Below are positions 12,124 to 24,216 of a stretch of DNA of 64,000 nt, piece after piece. The position numbers and the translations under genes were made by a program. How positions within the stretch are numbered: the stretch's first letter is position 1; every line of letters begins with the position of its first letter. The notes under the pieces were generated by a model. The model was not told the origin of the DNA and searched no databases. It worked only from the letters and a program-made list of their open reading frames with translations. Source of the stretch: Glebionis coronaria (lineage: Eukaryota > Streptophyta > Magnoliopsida > Asterales > Asteraceae); contig CM046878.1 in assembly GCA_025667525.1 (NCBI GenBank), forward strand, positions 393,952,974-394,016,973, read 5' to 3'.

Positions 12124-12128
12124 CTTAT
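12124..12128. repeat. Target site duplication of element C, left copy (CTTAT)
   Basis: CTTAT directly precedes the left LTR and is repeated at 23328-23332 directly after the right LTR. The 20-bp word AGCTTATGGCATTAGCTTAT occurs on both sides (ending 12128 and starting 23333), so the target already held a tandem duplication before insertion. Confidence 0.9.
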
Positions 12129-13838
12129 TAATAACTGACTTTTGGTTGGTTAATAAAAAGGTTTTTGCTTGCAAGATCTCTCTTTGCGTTGCTCGTACCC
12201 AATTGATATATATCGTTGTTTCGTTCTCGGTATCTTCTCGAATCGATCACGGTCAAAAGTGGAATCGTTGTAATTGGTGGCTAAAAAGGGGGAGCTTTGG
12301 TCTAAATCTACTAAAATGTAAGAACTAGAAGTAGTTAAATTAAACTAAAAATTATAACTGAGAATAAGTACCTCAATACTGAATGGAAAAACTCAACTCT
12401 GGATCCCTATGCGGAATGTACTGCTCCATTCGGAAAGTTCCCCTTACTCGGAATAATTAATGCCATGCGGAACAAAGCTCTTATGCGGAAAGTAGCACTT
12501 ATGCGGAATATTTTGGAAAAAAAAGCTCTATTCGGAAAATGTCTCTAATGCGGAACAATGAACTCTATGCGGAATACGAGGGCCTATGCGGAAAATAAGC
12601 TATGCGGAAAAATGTCTTACTTGGAATAATCTTCCTTATGCGGAAAAATGCCCTATTCGGAAAGCAAGATTCTATGCGGAATAATGGGACTATTCGGAAT
12701 ATGGGAAATATTCCGAATAGAGGAAATGGAAATCAGCCTATGCGGAATAAATGACAAATTGCCCTATGCGGAAAACAAATCTTATTCGGAAAGTTATGAC
12801 TGTGCGGAATATCTTAAAGAAAAGCCCTATTCGGAAAACCTTGGAAAGAAACCCTTACTCGGAATAATTATATATTCCGAATAGACAAGAAAACTAGCCA
12901 CTACTCGGAATAAATGAAATATTCCGAATAGACACAACCCCAGATTCCCTATTCGGAATCTGGGCGAGATCAGAAAGTGAAGCGACGAACAGGGGAATTT
13001 AAGGAACACGAATTCAACACCAAAAATCACCAAGTTCTTGATCAAAACTTAAACCAATTCTAACACTAAACCTTTACTCATAAAAAGCTTGAATCCAAAA
13101 CAACAAAATCACAAAACCCACTTACTTTTGACAATCAAACCATACGAATAATACTTAAGAACTAAGAGACAAAAAGATATGAAGAACAAGATTATGGGAA
13201 GATTAAAAGATGATTTGTATTAATGAATTAAGATTCTCAAAACAAGAAAGGATTACACTTACACGAATGGAAGAAATTAAACAAGATGAAAACCACTCCT
13301 TAAGGGAGATGGCTCCTAAAAACTAGGAAGAAGAATAACTGAAAAACTAGATGAAGAGAGAGCCCGGATGTGTGAATGGGAGGAGTATTTATAGGCTTCT
13401 CCCTTGGTTGGTGAGTGGGCTTTCTTCCCTTCTTTTTGTCTTCTCGTCTTTTAAGAAAAGTTGACGTTTTCGATTTCGATTCGGGATTTGTCGACGATTA
13501 AATTCAACTTGTCTTTTAATTTCTTCGATTAATAGACTTGAGTTTCTTCGACACATGTAAATCTTCCGTCTTTGGTCCTTTTCTTCGATAAATCTTCAAA
13601 TAGGCCCATTGACTTCAAATCTTTTGCATCTCTTGGACAATAGACTTCGTCTTCAGTCTTTTTCCTTGATAAAACCCGTGCAATCCCATGTTTTCTCCAA
13701 TATTTATCCGGTTGGCTCTGAAAACACAACAAACACACAAACCACGCATAATTCCAAACAAATGACTTTAAATACGTGTTTTGGTCTTGTTTTAGCAAGA
13801 AATAAGTGGTAAAAGGATGGGTGTTTTCACACCTATCA
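12129..13838 (-). repeat. Element C 3' LTR, 1710 bp
   Basis: Matches 21618-23327. Element-strand ends are TGATAG and GTTATTA, so the LTR ends in TA rather than the usual CA; the perfect CTTAT duplication supports these ends. It contains the TATGCGGAA word array and a TATA box at 13385-13393 (TATAAATAC on the minus strand). Small ORFs at 12648-12884 and 12827-13045 are translations of the word array. Confidence 0.95.
12405..12960. repeat. Array of about 27 TATGCGGAA / TATTCGGAA words in element C 3' LTR
   Basis: A short word, YTATGCGGAAWA or YTATTCGGAAWA, recurs about 27 times in 555 bp at uneven spacing of roughly 10-30 bp. Three further copies are inverted (ATTCCGAATAG). Sequence between copies is unrelated, so this is a word array and not a simple tandem repeat. 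With transcription from the TATA box at 13393 it lies in R-U5, so it would be in the RNA at both transcript ends. Confidence 0.85.
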
Positions 13839-13850
13839 AATCCCCTACAC
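13839..13850 (-). other. Element C polypurine tract
   Basis: On the minus strand GTGTAGGGGATT ends exactly at the LTR start TGATAG. A similar CCCCTACAC word recurs at about 15375 and 15430 further inside, and again at 15655, possible decayed extra tracts. Confidence 0.8.
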
Positions 13851-15761
13851 TTAACCATTGCCATGCCCTCATGCAATGCTTAGTGATAAAGCAACATTAC
13901 ACTTTTCTCATAATTAATTAACCTTGGCCTTATTCAAATACTACTAAGAAAAAAATTACAGCACTAAGAGAAATTTAAAGTAAACAAAAGGATAGAACAT
14001 AGCTATGTGGAAATAACTTGTAAAGAGATCGAGGACTTACATTAGGGCTTTGGTGCTGCGAAGATTTATCACCCTCAAGTTTCACGTTCCCCAAACTAAG
14101 CTTAAATACGAGATCATTGTTATTATAAGTTAGCAATTCAAACACTTACACACATGGCTTAATTAAATGCTTAAACTCCCTTATTTCTAGGTGTATCTCT
14201 TATATTTTATTTTTGTCTTAGAATGATCATGAAGATGCATTTTTGGACTTATTTCGATGGTTTATTTAGGCTGAAAGCAAAGTAGGATGATTTGATCAAT
14301 AGTTAGCTAAAGGACAAAATCTCTTAAAACTGCTTCTCGGGATATCAGAAAGTTCATATCTTGGCATAACTCGGTTCACGATTTGAGACCTTTCTCGGGC
14401 CGATATTTGGCATGTACTTCATACTTCATATCTTCGAGAGACGTTCTTGAGATAATGGTCTTCTCTTCATAATAGAGTTTCTTCACTTTGGAGACTTTTG
14501 AGGGGTACTCCAACTTTTTTGACCACGACTTCATGATTATTTCTTCAATCTCTAATTGGGATTTTGAGATACAACGATCCGCCTCCTTTTCGGACTTGGA
14601 TCTATTTATCCTCATACCTTGTTAGGGTCTTTTCGGATAGACTTCTCCATGATCTTTATGGGAGTTGATTGCTTTTCGTCGTGAGTCTTGATCCTTCATA
14701 TTGACTTTGGGAATAATGCTTTTCACATCACTTTTGGATTTTCAGCAATAAACTTGAATCCTCATGCCTTGTTAGGGCCTTTTCGGACTCGCCAATCTTC
14801 GCGCCCCGCTTCATAAGTTATGCCTTGGCTATGAACTCTCGTCATTACCGAGCAACTTTTAAACGATTTTGGGCTAGAAGCTAAGTAACTTTTCAAATCG
14901 TACGACCTTACTTATTGCAGATAAGTTATTAGCAAGTGATGGGAGAATAGGCAAATAATTACACCAAGTGAGCTTGCGCAAGAATACCGACTTATAATTG
15001 ACTCTATCATTTCTCGTCCTCCACAGTTTAAAATCTCAAATAATGAGACTCGTGGATACTTAGCCTAATAAACCAGTTAAGGTCTACTTGGTTAAGGATA
15101 CTAGCTAGAATAAACTTGGATAAGTCTATTCGGGTTGAGTCAAGATATTCACAACGGGTCTAATATGTCTAAGATATCTAAACTTGCTAAATCTATTTTA
15201 TTAATTTTTCTGAATTTATTGCGGAATATACACATATGAAAGCAAAATAAAAATTTAAAGATTACGACAAAATGGCCAAAGTTGATTAAAAATTTGAAAA
15301 ATGTTGAAAAAGTTGATTTTCCGGTTAAATGAAGGCATTTTAATGGAAAAACCCACTTAAAACTTCGATAGAAGTCCCCCTACACTTAAGATAAACATTG
15401 TCCTCAATGTTTAAGCATGTGGGAAAAGGCTCCCCTACACTTATGACATTGTGCACGTTGGTTAAATCAAGCTAAGGAGGGGACGACTAAAGTGATCAAT
15501 TTCAAATGTGAATATGAAGATAATTGGATCACGATAGTGGAGAGATAGAACCAGGATTGTGGATAACATGGGAGCACGGTTCTTCAAAGATTCCAAGAGT
15601 GCAATAATCCCTGTAAACACATCACCATCCAAAAACAAGCAACCTATATAGCTTCCCCTACACTTATGATGAAAAACGGGAAAGGGGGATAGATACTCGG
15701 GCTGCCTCCCGAGGAGCGCTTGTTTTTGGTTACCGAGTCGCGAGCCTGACTCGGTCCCGAA
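13851..15761 (-). other. Element C region between gag-pol and 3' LTR, no recognisable gene
   Basis: About 1.9 kb on the element strand follows the pol stop codon. Athila elements often have an env-like ORF here. The longest open stretch (14376-14615, 79 codons, lysine and glutamate rich) has no membrane segment or signal peptide and I do not recognise it. The sequence just after pol (GGGCTGCCTCCCGAGGAGCG at about 15700, plus strand) is a word I recall as common downstream of Athila pol genes. Confidence 0.6.
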
Positions 15762-18700
15762 CTAATTCAAGGGAAACGTGGTGAGGGATGGAATCATCTC
15801 CTGAGAGATGTCCTCACCAACATACAATTTCAAACGCTGGCCATTCACCTTGAAGTTAGGCCCATTTGGCTGAGAAAGCTCAATGGTACCATAGGGAAAG
15901 ACATTGGCGATGGTGAATGGACCAGACCAGCGGCTCTTCAACTTGCCTGAGAAGATCTTCAACCGAGAGTTAAAGAGTAAGACTTGATCACCAACGTTGA
16001 ATTCTCGGTTCTTGATTTTAGCATCGTGGATAATCTTGGTCTTCTCCTTGTAAATCAATGAGTTCTCGTAAGCTTGATTCCTCAATTCTTGTAGCTCGTT
16101 GAGTTGAATCTTCCGAAAATCACCGGCTTTGTTGATGTCGAAGTTAGCCCACTTCAAGGCCCAGTATGCCTTATGTTCCAGCTCGATGGGGAGGTGGCAG
16201 GCTTTCCCGTACACAAGACGATAAGGTGTACAACCAATCGGTGTCTTATAGGCGGTACGGAAAGCCCACAGAGCATCATCAAGTTTATCGGCCCACGAGG
16301 CACGATGCTCTCCTATAGTACGTTCCAAAATTCTCTTCAATCCACGGTTGGATATCTCGGCTTGACCGTTGGTTTGAGGATGATAAGCGGTGGAAAGACG
16401 GTGATTGACACCATACTTAGCCATGACTCTTGCAAATTGATCGTTGCAAAAATGAGTCCCGCGGTCACTGATAATAGCACGAGGAACACCGAAACGAGCA
16501 AATAGTTGTTTCAAGAACTTACAAACCACCCTCGCGTCGTTAGTGGGTAAAGCTTTGGCTTCAACCCATTTAGAGACGTAGTCGACAGCGACAAGGATGT
16601 ATTTGTTGCCTTTAGAAGAAGGGAATGGCCCCATAAAGTCGATGCCCCATACATCAAAGATTTCACATTCTTGTATGAAATTTTGAGGCATCTCATCTTT
16701 ATGTGTGATCTTGCCTTGTTTTTGGCAAGCATCACAATGTTTAACCATCTCGTGAGCATCACGATAAATGGTGGGCCAGTAGAATCCCGAATCAAACACT
16801 TTCTTAGCAGTGTTGTTGGGACCAAAGTGACCACCGGTGGGTCCTTTGTGGCACACTTGGAGAATATCAAAAGCTGCCGGTCCGTCAACACACCGACGAA
16901 TAATCAAGTCAGCGCATTGTTTGAATAGAAAAGGGTCATCCCAAAAGTAAGTCTTAACATCGTTCAAGAAATTCTTCTTTTGTTGGGATGTTAACCCTTG
17001 GATGAGAACACCACCCGCTAAGTAGTTTGCAATATCGACAAACCACGGGGTGCCATCAAGATTGGGATTTATAGACATTAAGGTCTCAAGGGGAAAAGAA
17101 TCATTGATCTCTTTGTTCGGATGGTCCCCTTGATATGGATCCTCAAGTCTGCTCAGATGATCCGCGGCCAGGTTTTCAGCACCCTTCTTGTCACGAATTT
17201 CAATGTTGAATTCTTGAAGGAGTAAAACCCAGCGGAGAAGTCTTGGCTTAGAATCATTCTTAGTCATCAAGTACTTCAACGCGGAATGGTCCGTGTATAC
17301 GATGGTGGTGGATAAAACAAGATAGGGGCGAAATTTCTCAAAAGCATAGACAACAGCTAAAAGCTCTTTTTCGGTTGTCGTATAATGCAATTGAGCCCCC
17401 GTCATTGTTTTGCTAGCGTAGTGGATTGGTTGGAAGTGTTTATTCACTCTTTGGCCCAGAACCGCACCAATAGCAAAGTCGCTAGCATCGCACATCAATT
17501 CAAAAGGCAGCTCCCAATTAGGGGTAACCAAGACCGGTGCCTTAGTTAGCTTATCCTTAAGAAGATTGAAGGCTTCGAGACACTCTTTAGAAAAGATAAA
17601 AGGAGTATCTTTTTCCAAGAGGTGGGTCATCGGGCGAGCGATTTTAGAGAAATCCTGAATGAATCGTCGATAGAAGCCCGCATGACCCAGAAAACTTCTC
17701 ACACCCTTCACGGTTGAAGGTGGAGGTAATTTGGCTATGACATCAACTTTAGCACGGTCGACTTCAAGACCGGCTTTAGAGATTTTGTGTCCTAGCACAA
17801 TGCCTTCTTTTACCATAAAATGGCATTTTTCCCAATTCAGAACAAGGCGAGTGTCTTCGCACCGCTTAAGCATACGTTCCAAATTGGCAAAGCACGAAGA
17901 GAAGGAATTCCCGAAGACCGAGAAATCATCCATGAAGACTTCCATGGTTTGCTCAACCATGTCATGGAAGATAGCCAACATGCACCTTTGGAAAGTCCCG
18001 GGAGCATTGCATAAGCCAAAAGGCATCCTTTTGTAAGCAAATGTGCCATAGGGACAAGTGAATGTTGTCTTCTCTTGATCTTGGGGATCAATGGGTATTT
18101 GAAAATAACCCGAGAAACCATCTAGAAAGCAGTAATATTCATTACCCGCTAGACGTTCAAGCATTTGGTCCATAAAAGGTAGAGGGAAATGATCCTTTCT
18201 CGTGGCATCATTGAGTTTGCGGTAGTCTATACAAACTCTCCACCCAGTAACGAGACGGGTAGGAATCAACTCGTTGTTTGCATTGGGCACAACGGTAATT
18301 CCGCCTTTCTTAGGCACACAGTGGACTGGACTAACCCATGGTGAATCCGAAATAGGGTAAATCATACCCGCATCAAGAAGTTTGATAACCTCTTTTTTGA
18401 TGACATCATGGATTTTAGGATTCACCCTTCTTTAGCTTTGAATAGTGGGCTTAAAGTCGTCCTCCATGAGAATTTTATGTGTGCAGAAATGAGGATCAAT
18501 TCCACGGATGTCGGAGATTTTCCAAGCGATAGCTCTTTTACGCTTCTTCAACACAGCGACAAGTCGGGCTTTTTCGTCTTCTTTCAGATCCTTTGCGATG
18601 ATGACCGGTAACTTCTCGTCGTCTTCTAGGAAAACGTACTCAAGATGAGGCGGAAGGTCCTTAAGCTCGAGGGTAGGAGGACCCTCAGTAGATGGTGAAA

Positions 18701-21410
18701 CTAACGATGGATCATCATTAGTTACTTCTTTAGGAGTAGGAGGAGACAATGGGTTCTCATTGAGAAGTCTCTCAATAGTACGAATATCTTCATCCCAATT
18801 GGTGGACGAATTATCATACTTAATGTCGAGAGGACCCAAGCTAGCTTCGAACTCATCCAAGTCACTTTCTCCAAAAGGAGTAAATGCCGGAGCAATTGAG
18901 GCAACGGTCTCAACATTGGGTAGAGAAGAGAGAGTACTTTTGCAAGCATCATGAAAATGTTCTTCACAAGCTTCATCGAGAACATCAATAGCATTAACAC
19001 TCTCATATGAATAAGGTTGCTGAGAAATTTTACCCATGTTGAAGACAATTTGATCGTCACCAACTCTCATGATTAATTCGCCTGCGGCTACATCAATGAG
19101 AGTGCGACCGGTCCTCAGGAATGGACGTCCAACGATTAATGGAACACGAGGGTCCATCTCGTAGTCAACGACGACAAAATCCACCGGGAAGGTGAATTTA
19201 TCAACGCCAACAAAGACATCTTCGGCTATCCCCACTGGATAAGAAACCGTACGGTTGGCTAATTCCAAAGTCATTCGTGTGGGGACTAGCTCGGGGAGAG
19301 ATAATTGCTTCCAAACACTTAAAGGCATTAAGTTTATACTGGCACCTAGATCGGCTAGGGCCATGCAATTCTCTACTCCCGGGAAGTTGCAAGGAATCAA
19401 GAAGCGACCCGGATCACCAAGTTTGGTGGGCAATTTCCTTAAGAGCACTGCGGAGCAGTTCTCATTAACTTGGGTCTGAGCAATGTCAAGAAGCTTTTCT
19501 TTATCACTTAGAAGATCTTTAAACATCTTAGCATATTTGGGCATGTGAGCGAGAGCCTCTGCAAAGGAGATGTTAAAATTCAATTGTTTAAACATTTTTA
19601 GGAAGTTTGAAACCTGAATATCATCCTTGCTCTTTTGCTTCTCTTTCCTCAACCTTGAAGGATAAGGTATATTGGATGAAGAAGAAGGCTTTAAGGGGAT
19701 AGGATCACTCACAACCACGGGTGGTGGGGAAATGGGGATAGAAGGTGAAGGAGGTGAGGAAAGTTGCTCGGTTTCCTTGTTCACAATCACGGGTGGAGGT
19801 GTAGGAAGCTCGGGTTCCATATAACCTTTTCCACTACGAGTGGTGATTGCTTTCATCTCCCCTCTTGGATTCGCAACGGTATTACTCGGAAGAGTACCCG
19901 AAGAAGAGGGTTGATTACCTTGGATGAGCGAACCAATCATATCACGAAGGTGAACAGCTTGATTGTTAAAAGAGTTTTGCATGTTGACATTAATAGCATC
20001 GCTGTGTTTGGCCATATCATTCCGTAGCTCGGCTCGAATATCGCTCCCTTGTTTGACCATGTCATTCTTCAAATTGACAAATTGACTCTGAAGATTCGTT
20101 ACCATCTCACGATTAGTCTTCATGAACGACTCGACGTCGGGATTCACTGCCATCGGTTGATTGAGAGGTGGAGCTTGGTAAGCTTGAGAATTTCCTTGAG
20201 TTGGGTAGGTATTTCTTTGGGATGGATATTGGTTTTGAGCACGAGGTTGGGGTTGGTTGTTTCGGTTATAGCTTTGTTGTTGGTTTTGGTTTGCAGGAGG
20301 GAAACCGGGAGGAGCAAGATAATTGTTGGAACGATAACTTAGCAAACTACGGTCTCCTTGAGGACGAGCTTGATAGCCTCCCGTGGGATATGTACCGTAT
20401 GCCGCGTTAACGTTCTCAGAATAATTGCCTTGAGTAGAAGGACAATCATTATAAGAATGAGGACCACCACATGTGTCACAAGAAATAGCAACGGCTTTAG
20501 CTTGTTGAAAGTGGTTTGTGGCGATGGTCATGAAATTCTTGTTCATTTCAGCGAGTTGTCGAGAAATTTCAGTCATCTCAGGATTGGAAGTAGTAGAAGA
20601 AACATTGACTCTCGAGTTAGATCTTGAGGATGCGGATGAATCCCAATTCTTGTGGTGAGTAGTCATGTTTTCAATCAACTCTCGACACTCCTCTGGTCTC
20701 CTTTTCATAAAAGTACCACCGGCGGCGGCATTGATCGTGTCACGATCGCGAAAGGTGAGACCGTTGTAGAAGGTGTCAATGAGAGTGACTAGGAGCATAT
20801 TGTGATTAGGACAGCGGTCGATCAAATCATTGTATCGTTCCCAAGCATCAAAAAGCGATTCATCATTCTCTTGCATAAATCCACTGATTTGGTTACGGAG
20901 GTTAGTGACCATGGATGGTGGGAAGTAGCGCGATAAAAATCGTTGAGTCATGTCGTTCCACGTATGAATAGAATTCTTAGGAAGACGGTCAAACCATTTT
21001 TCGGCATGGTGAGAAAGCGAGTGAGGAAAGAGTTGGAGGCGAAGGTCATCCATAGAAACACCGGGGGATTTCATGCTTTGGGTAATGGTTATGAATTTGT
21101 CGAGGTGTTTGTTGGCATCATCATCCGGAATTCCGCGAAATGGATTCGTTTGTACTTGCTGGATCATGTGATGCTTCAACGAAAACTCCTGAGCCGTGAC
21201 ATGCATCGGTGCAATCGGGCCTCCACGTCCGTTCATTGTCGGTTGACATAGCTCCTCCATGGTTCGTAAATCAGGTAAAAGGACATTGTTGTTGTTGTTG
21301 TTGTTGTTCAAATTGTGTTGAGGTGGGTGATTATTGTTGTTATTAACACCAGCCATGTCTAATTGTTCGAGAGTCTCGGGCTCTGAATAAGACGTGGATC
21401 GAGTACGCAT
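15762..21410 (-). pseudogene. Element C gag-pol polyprotein (Athila), one stop codon
   Basis: A single frame of 1882 codons from an ATG at 21410, broken only by TAA at 18432-18434 (codon 993), between protease and reverse transcriptase. In order: Asn-rich N-terminus coded by a GTT/AAC run near 21290, retrotransposon gag domain, CCHC knuckle CDTCGGPHSYNDC at about residue 320, Pro/Gln/Asn-rich linker, protease with DLGAS at about 686, reverse transcriptase with FMDDF at about 1159, RNase H with CDASDF and YTDHS, integrase HHCC at about 1527-1563, catalytic D (VDYVSK), D (SDRGTHF) and E (NGQAEIS). The stop fits one C-to-T change of a CAA codon. Suppression of the stop during translation is possible but the context gives no evidence of it. 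Confidence 0.95.
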
Positions 21411-21596
21411 ACACTAAAAAGAAAATGCAAGAGAATATATTTTTGGTTTTTATAGGTTTTTTAATGTTTTTGTATTTTTGAAAATTTTATATTTTTATGA
21501 ATTTTAAAAAATTTTTGTGCTTGAAAATAACGTTCCCGAAAGAACGGATCCCAAAATCCAATTTTTCTCACAAGAAACCGTTGATCCTTACGAAAA

Positions 21597-21614
21597 GAGC
21601 CGGCAGCGGCGCCA
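21597..21614 (-). other. Element C primer binding site (tRNA-Asp type)
   Basis: On the minus strand TGGCGCCGCTGCCGGCTC starts three bases after the 5' LTR. The first 15 bases equal those of element B's site. tRNA-Asp priming is established for Athila elements. The leader 21411-21596 up to the gag ATG is AT-rich and noncoding. Confidence 0.92.
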
Positions 21615-21894
21615 TTTTAATAACTGACTTTTGGTTGGTTAATAAAAAGGTTTTTGCTTGCAAGATCTCTCTTTGCGTTGCTCGTACCCAATTGATATAT
21701 ATCGTTGTTTCGTTCTCGGTATCTTCTCGAATCGATCACGGTCAAAAGTGGAATCGTTGTAATTGGTGGCTAAAAAGGGGGAGCTTTGGTCTAAATCTAC
21801 TAAAATGTAAGAACTAGAAGTAGTTAAATTAAACTAAAAATTATAACTGAGAATAAGTACCTCAATACTGAATGGAAAAACTCAACTCTGGATC

Positions 21895-22450
21895 CCTATG
21901 CGGAATGTACTGCTCCATTCGGAAAGTTCCCCTTACTCGGAATAATTAATGCCATGCGGAACAAAGCTCTTATGCGGAAAGTAGCACTTATGCGGAATAT
22001 TTTGGAAAAAAAAGCTCTATTCGGAAAATGTCTCTTATGCGGAACAATGAACTCTATGCGGAATACGAGGGCCTATGCGGAAAATAAGCTATGCGGAAAA
22101 ATGTCTTACTCGGAATAATCTTCCTTATGCGGAAAAATGCCCTATTCGGAAAGCAAGATTCTATGCGGAATAATGGGACTATTCAGAATATGGGAAATAT
22201 TCCGAATAGAGGAAATGGAAATCAGCCTATGCGGAATAAATGACAAATTGCCCTATGCGGAAAACAAATCTTATTCGGAAAGTTATGACTGTGCGGAATA
22301 TCTTAAAGAAAAGCCCTATTCGGAAAACCTTGGAAAGAAACCCTTACTCGGAATAATTATATATTCCGAATAGACAAGAAAACTAGCCACTACTCGGAAT
22401 AAATGAAATATTCCGAATAGACACAACCCCAGATTCCCTATTCGGAATCT
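21895..22450. repeat. TATGCGGAA / TATTCGGAA word array in element C 5' LTR
   Basis: Second copy of the word array, inherited with the LTR. It lies downstream of the predicted start of transcription and therefore within the 5' leader of the element RNA, in antisense sense as TTCCGCATA. Confidence 0.85.
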
Positions 22451-22873
22451 GGGCGAGATCAGAAAGTGAAGCGACGAACAGGGGAATTTAAGGAACACGA
22501 ATTCAACACCAAAAATCACCAAGTTCTTGATCAAAACTTAAACCAATTCTAACACTAAACCTTTACTCATAAAAAGCTTGAATCCAAAACAACAAAATCA
22601 CAAAACCCACTTACTTTTGACAATCAAACCATACGAATAATACTTAAGAACTAAGAGACAAAAAGATATGAAGAACAAGATTATGGGAAGATTAAAAGAT
22701 GATTTGTATTAATGAATTAAGATTCTCAAAACAAGAAAGGATTACACTTACACGAATGGAAGAAATTAAACAAGATGAAAACCACTCCTTAAGGGAGATG
22801 GCTCCTAAAAACTAGGAAGAAGAATAACTGAAAAACTAGATGAAGAGAGAGCCCGGATGTGTGAATGGGAGGA

Positions 22874-22882
22874 GTATTTATA
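22874..22882 (-). promoter_or_regulatory. TATA box of element C 5' LTR
   Basis: TATAAATAC in the context CCTATAAATACTCC on the minus strand, a near-ideal plant TATA box. Transcription would begin near 22845, giving a U3 of about 480 bp and an R-U5 of about 1.2 kb. Confidence 0.8.
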
Positions 22883-23327
22883 GGCTTCTCCCTTGGTTGG
22901 TGAGTGGGCTTTCTTCCCTTCTTTTTGTCTTCTCGTCTTTTAAGAAAAGTTGACGTTTTCGATTTCGATTCGGGATTTGTCGACGATTAAATTCAACTTG
23001 TCTTTTAATTTCTTCGATTAATAGACTTGAGTTTCTTCGACACATGTAAATCTTCCGTCTTTGGTCCTTTTCTTCGATAAATCTTCAAATAGGCCCATTG
23101 ACTTCAAATCTTTTGCATCTCTTGGACAATAGACTTCGTCTTCAGTCTTTTTCCTTGATAAAACCCGTGCAATCCCATGTTTTCTCCAATATTTATCCGG
23201 TTGGCTCTGAAAACACAACAAACACACAAACCACACATAATTCCAAACAAATGACTTTAAATACGTGTTTTGGTCTTGTTTTAGCAAGAAATAAGTGGTA
23301 AAAGGATGGGTGTTTTCACACCTATCA

Positions 23328-23332
23328 CTTAT
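23328..23332. repeat. Target site duplication of element C, right copy (CTTAT)
   Basis: Exact partner of 12124-12128. Element B's LTR resumes at 23333. Confidence 0.9.
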
Positions 23333-24213
23333 AGCTTATGGCATTAGCTTATAACTTAATGGGCTTAATGACCCATTAAGAATAAGCTGTTGGTTATTAA
23401 GATGTGATAAGCTCACTTTCAGCTTTTGGGCCTTTAGAGTTTTTTGTTTAAAATCAAATTTTAAACTAGACTGGAGTTTCTGGGCTTATTTGGTTGACTT
23501 TTTTCTTATTGGGCCTAAAAGCCTATTTTCATTAATCTGTTTTGGGTTTTGGCCTATTTGAGGGCCCATTAGAGGTATTTAGGTAATTTCACTTTCATTT
23601 TATGTTTAATTAGGTTATAATATACTAGTTTGCAAGTTTTTAAAATTTTTATAACTTTTGATTTTTTAATATTATTTTAATATTTAATTTTTAGTTTTTA
23701 ATTATTTTAAATAGTTTTATTAGGTTTAAAATTTTGGAAAAATAGTTTCTAGCTTAACTAAAATATTTTAAAGGTTTAGAAAGTGAAAAATATTTGTTTG
23801 GGCTTTTTGTTAATTTATTTGATTTTTAGGGCTTTAATTAGCATTTAAAAATTAAATATTAATTTTATAAGTTTCAAGAAGTTTTATTCTTTTTTAAACC
23901 TTAGTCATATTTTTAGGATTTTTTTTTTCTGATTTTTTAGGAATTTTTTGAGTAATTTTCATTTTTACCTAGATTTGCGTGAATCCGCGTTTTTCGTCTT
24001 AGTGTTATTTTAATCATATCCGTCATTTCTTTTTTCCCTTTTTCTTTCATCAATATTAATCTCAAATTTAATCAAGTTTAATACACACATTAATCCTCCT
24101 CGATAACAAACTCACACACAAGGGTCATAAGTGTTTACGTTTTCCTAAACGTACGCTTAATACTTACCATACATACCTTGTTTTCCTAAACAAGTGTAAT
24201 TTTACCACAATCA
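23333..24213 (+). repeat. Element B 5' LTR, second segment, U5 end
   Basis: Continues the sequence interrupted at 12128, as shown by the shared AGCTTATGGCATTAGCTTAT word and the same AGCTTAT-rich, T-rich composition. It ends ACAATCA, that is CA, three bases before the primer site. No coding sequence is seen. Confidence 0.8.
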
Positions 24214-24216
24214 TTT

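Larger units (their letters stand above)
10089..12128 (+). repeat. Element B 5' LTR, first segment
   Basis: Noncoding sequence rich in T and in the word AGCTTAT. It ends with the CTTAT target copy (12124-12128) in front of element C and resumes at 23333. It starts abruptly at the element A boundary, so the true LTR start is not visible. It is read as LTR because it continues, across C, into sequence that ends CA three bases before a primer site. I see no coding region; the minus-strand ORF at 10350-10604 shows no protein-like feature. Confidence 0.6.
12129..23327 (-). mobile_element. Element C: nearly intact Athila-type Ty3/Gypsy element, 11.2 kb
   Basis: Two 1710-bp LTRs, a tRNA-Asp primer site, a single gag-pol frame with one stop, a 1.9 kb region downstream of pol, a polypurine tract and a perfect CTTAT target duplication. 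The LTRs differ at only about four positions by eye, so it is the youngest insertion here. FMDDF in reverse transcriptase, the tRNA-Asp primer site and the long 3' region fit the Athila lineage. I see no recognisable env-like ORF, which many Athila elements have. Confidence 0.95.
21618..23327 (-). repeat. Element C 5' LTR, 1710 bp (promoter LTR)
   Basis: Same length as the 3' LTR and differing at about four sites seen by eye (for example 22183-22190 CAGAAT against CGGAAT). As the right-hand LTR of a minus-strand element it should drive transcription. The word array recurs at about 21895-22450. Confidence 0.95.

Noticed and set aside
12405..12960. CRISPR-like array
   Set aside because: Repeats are 9-10 bp, spacing is irregular, copies are inverted, and the DNA is eukaryotic LTR sequence.
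13851..15761. Athila env-like gene in element C
   Set aside because: Longest open stretch is 79 codons and lysine-rich, with no membrane segment.
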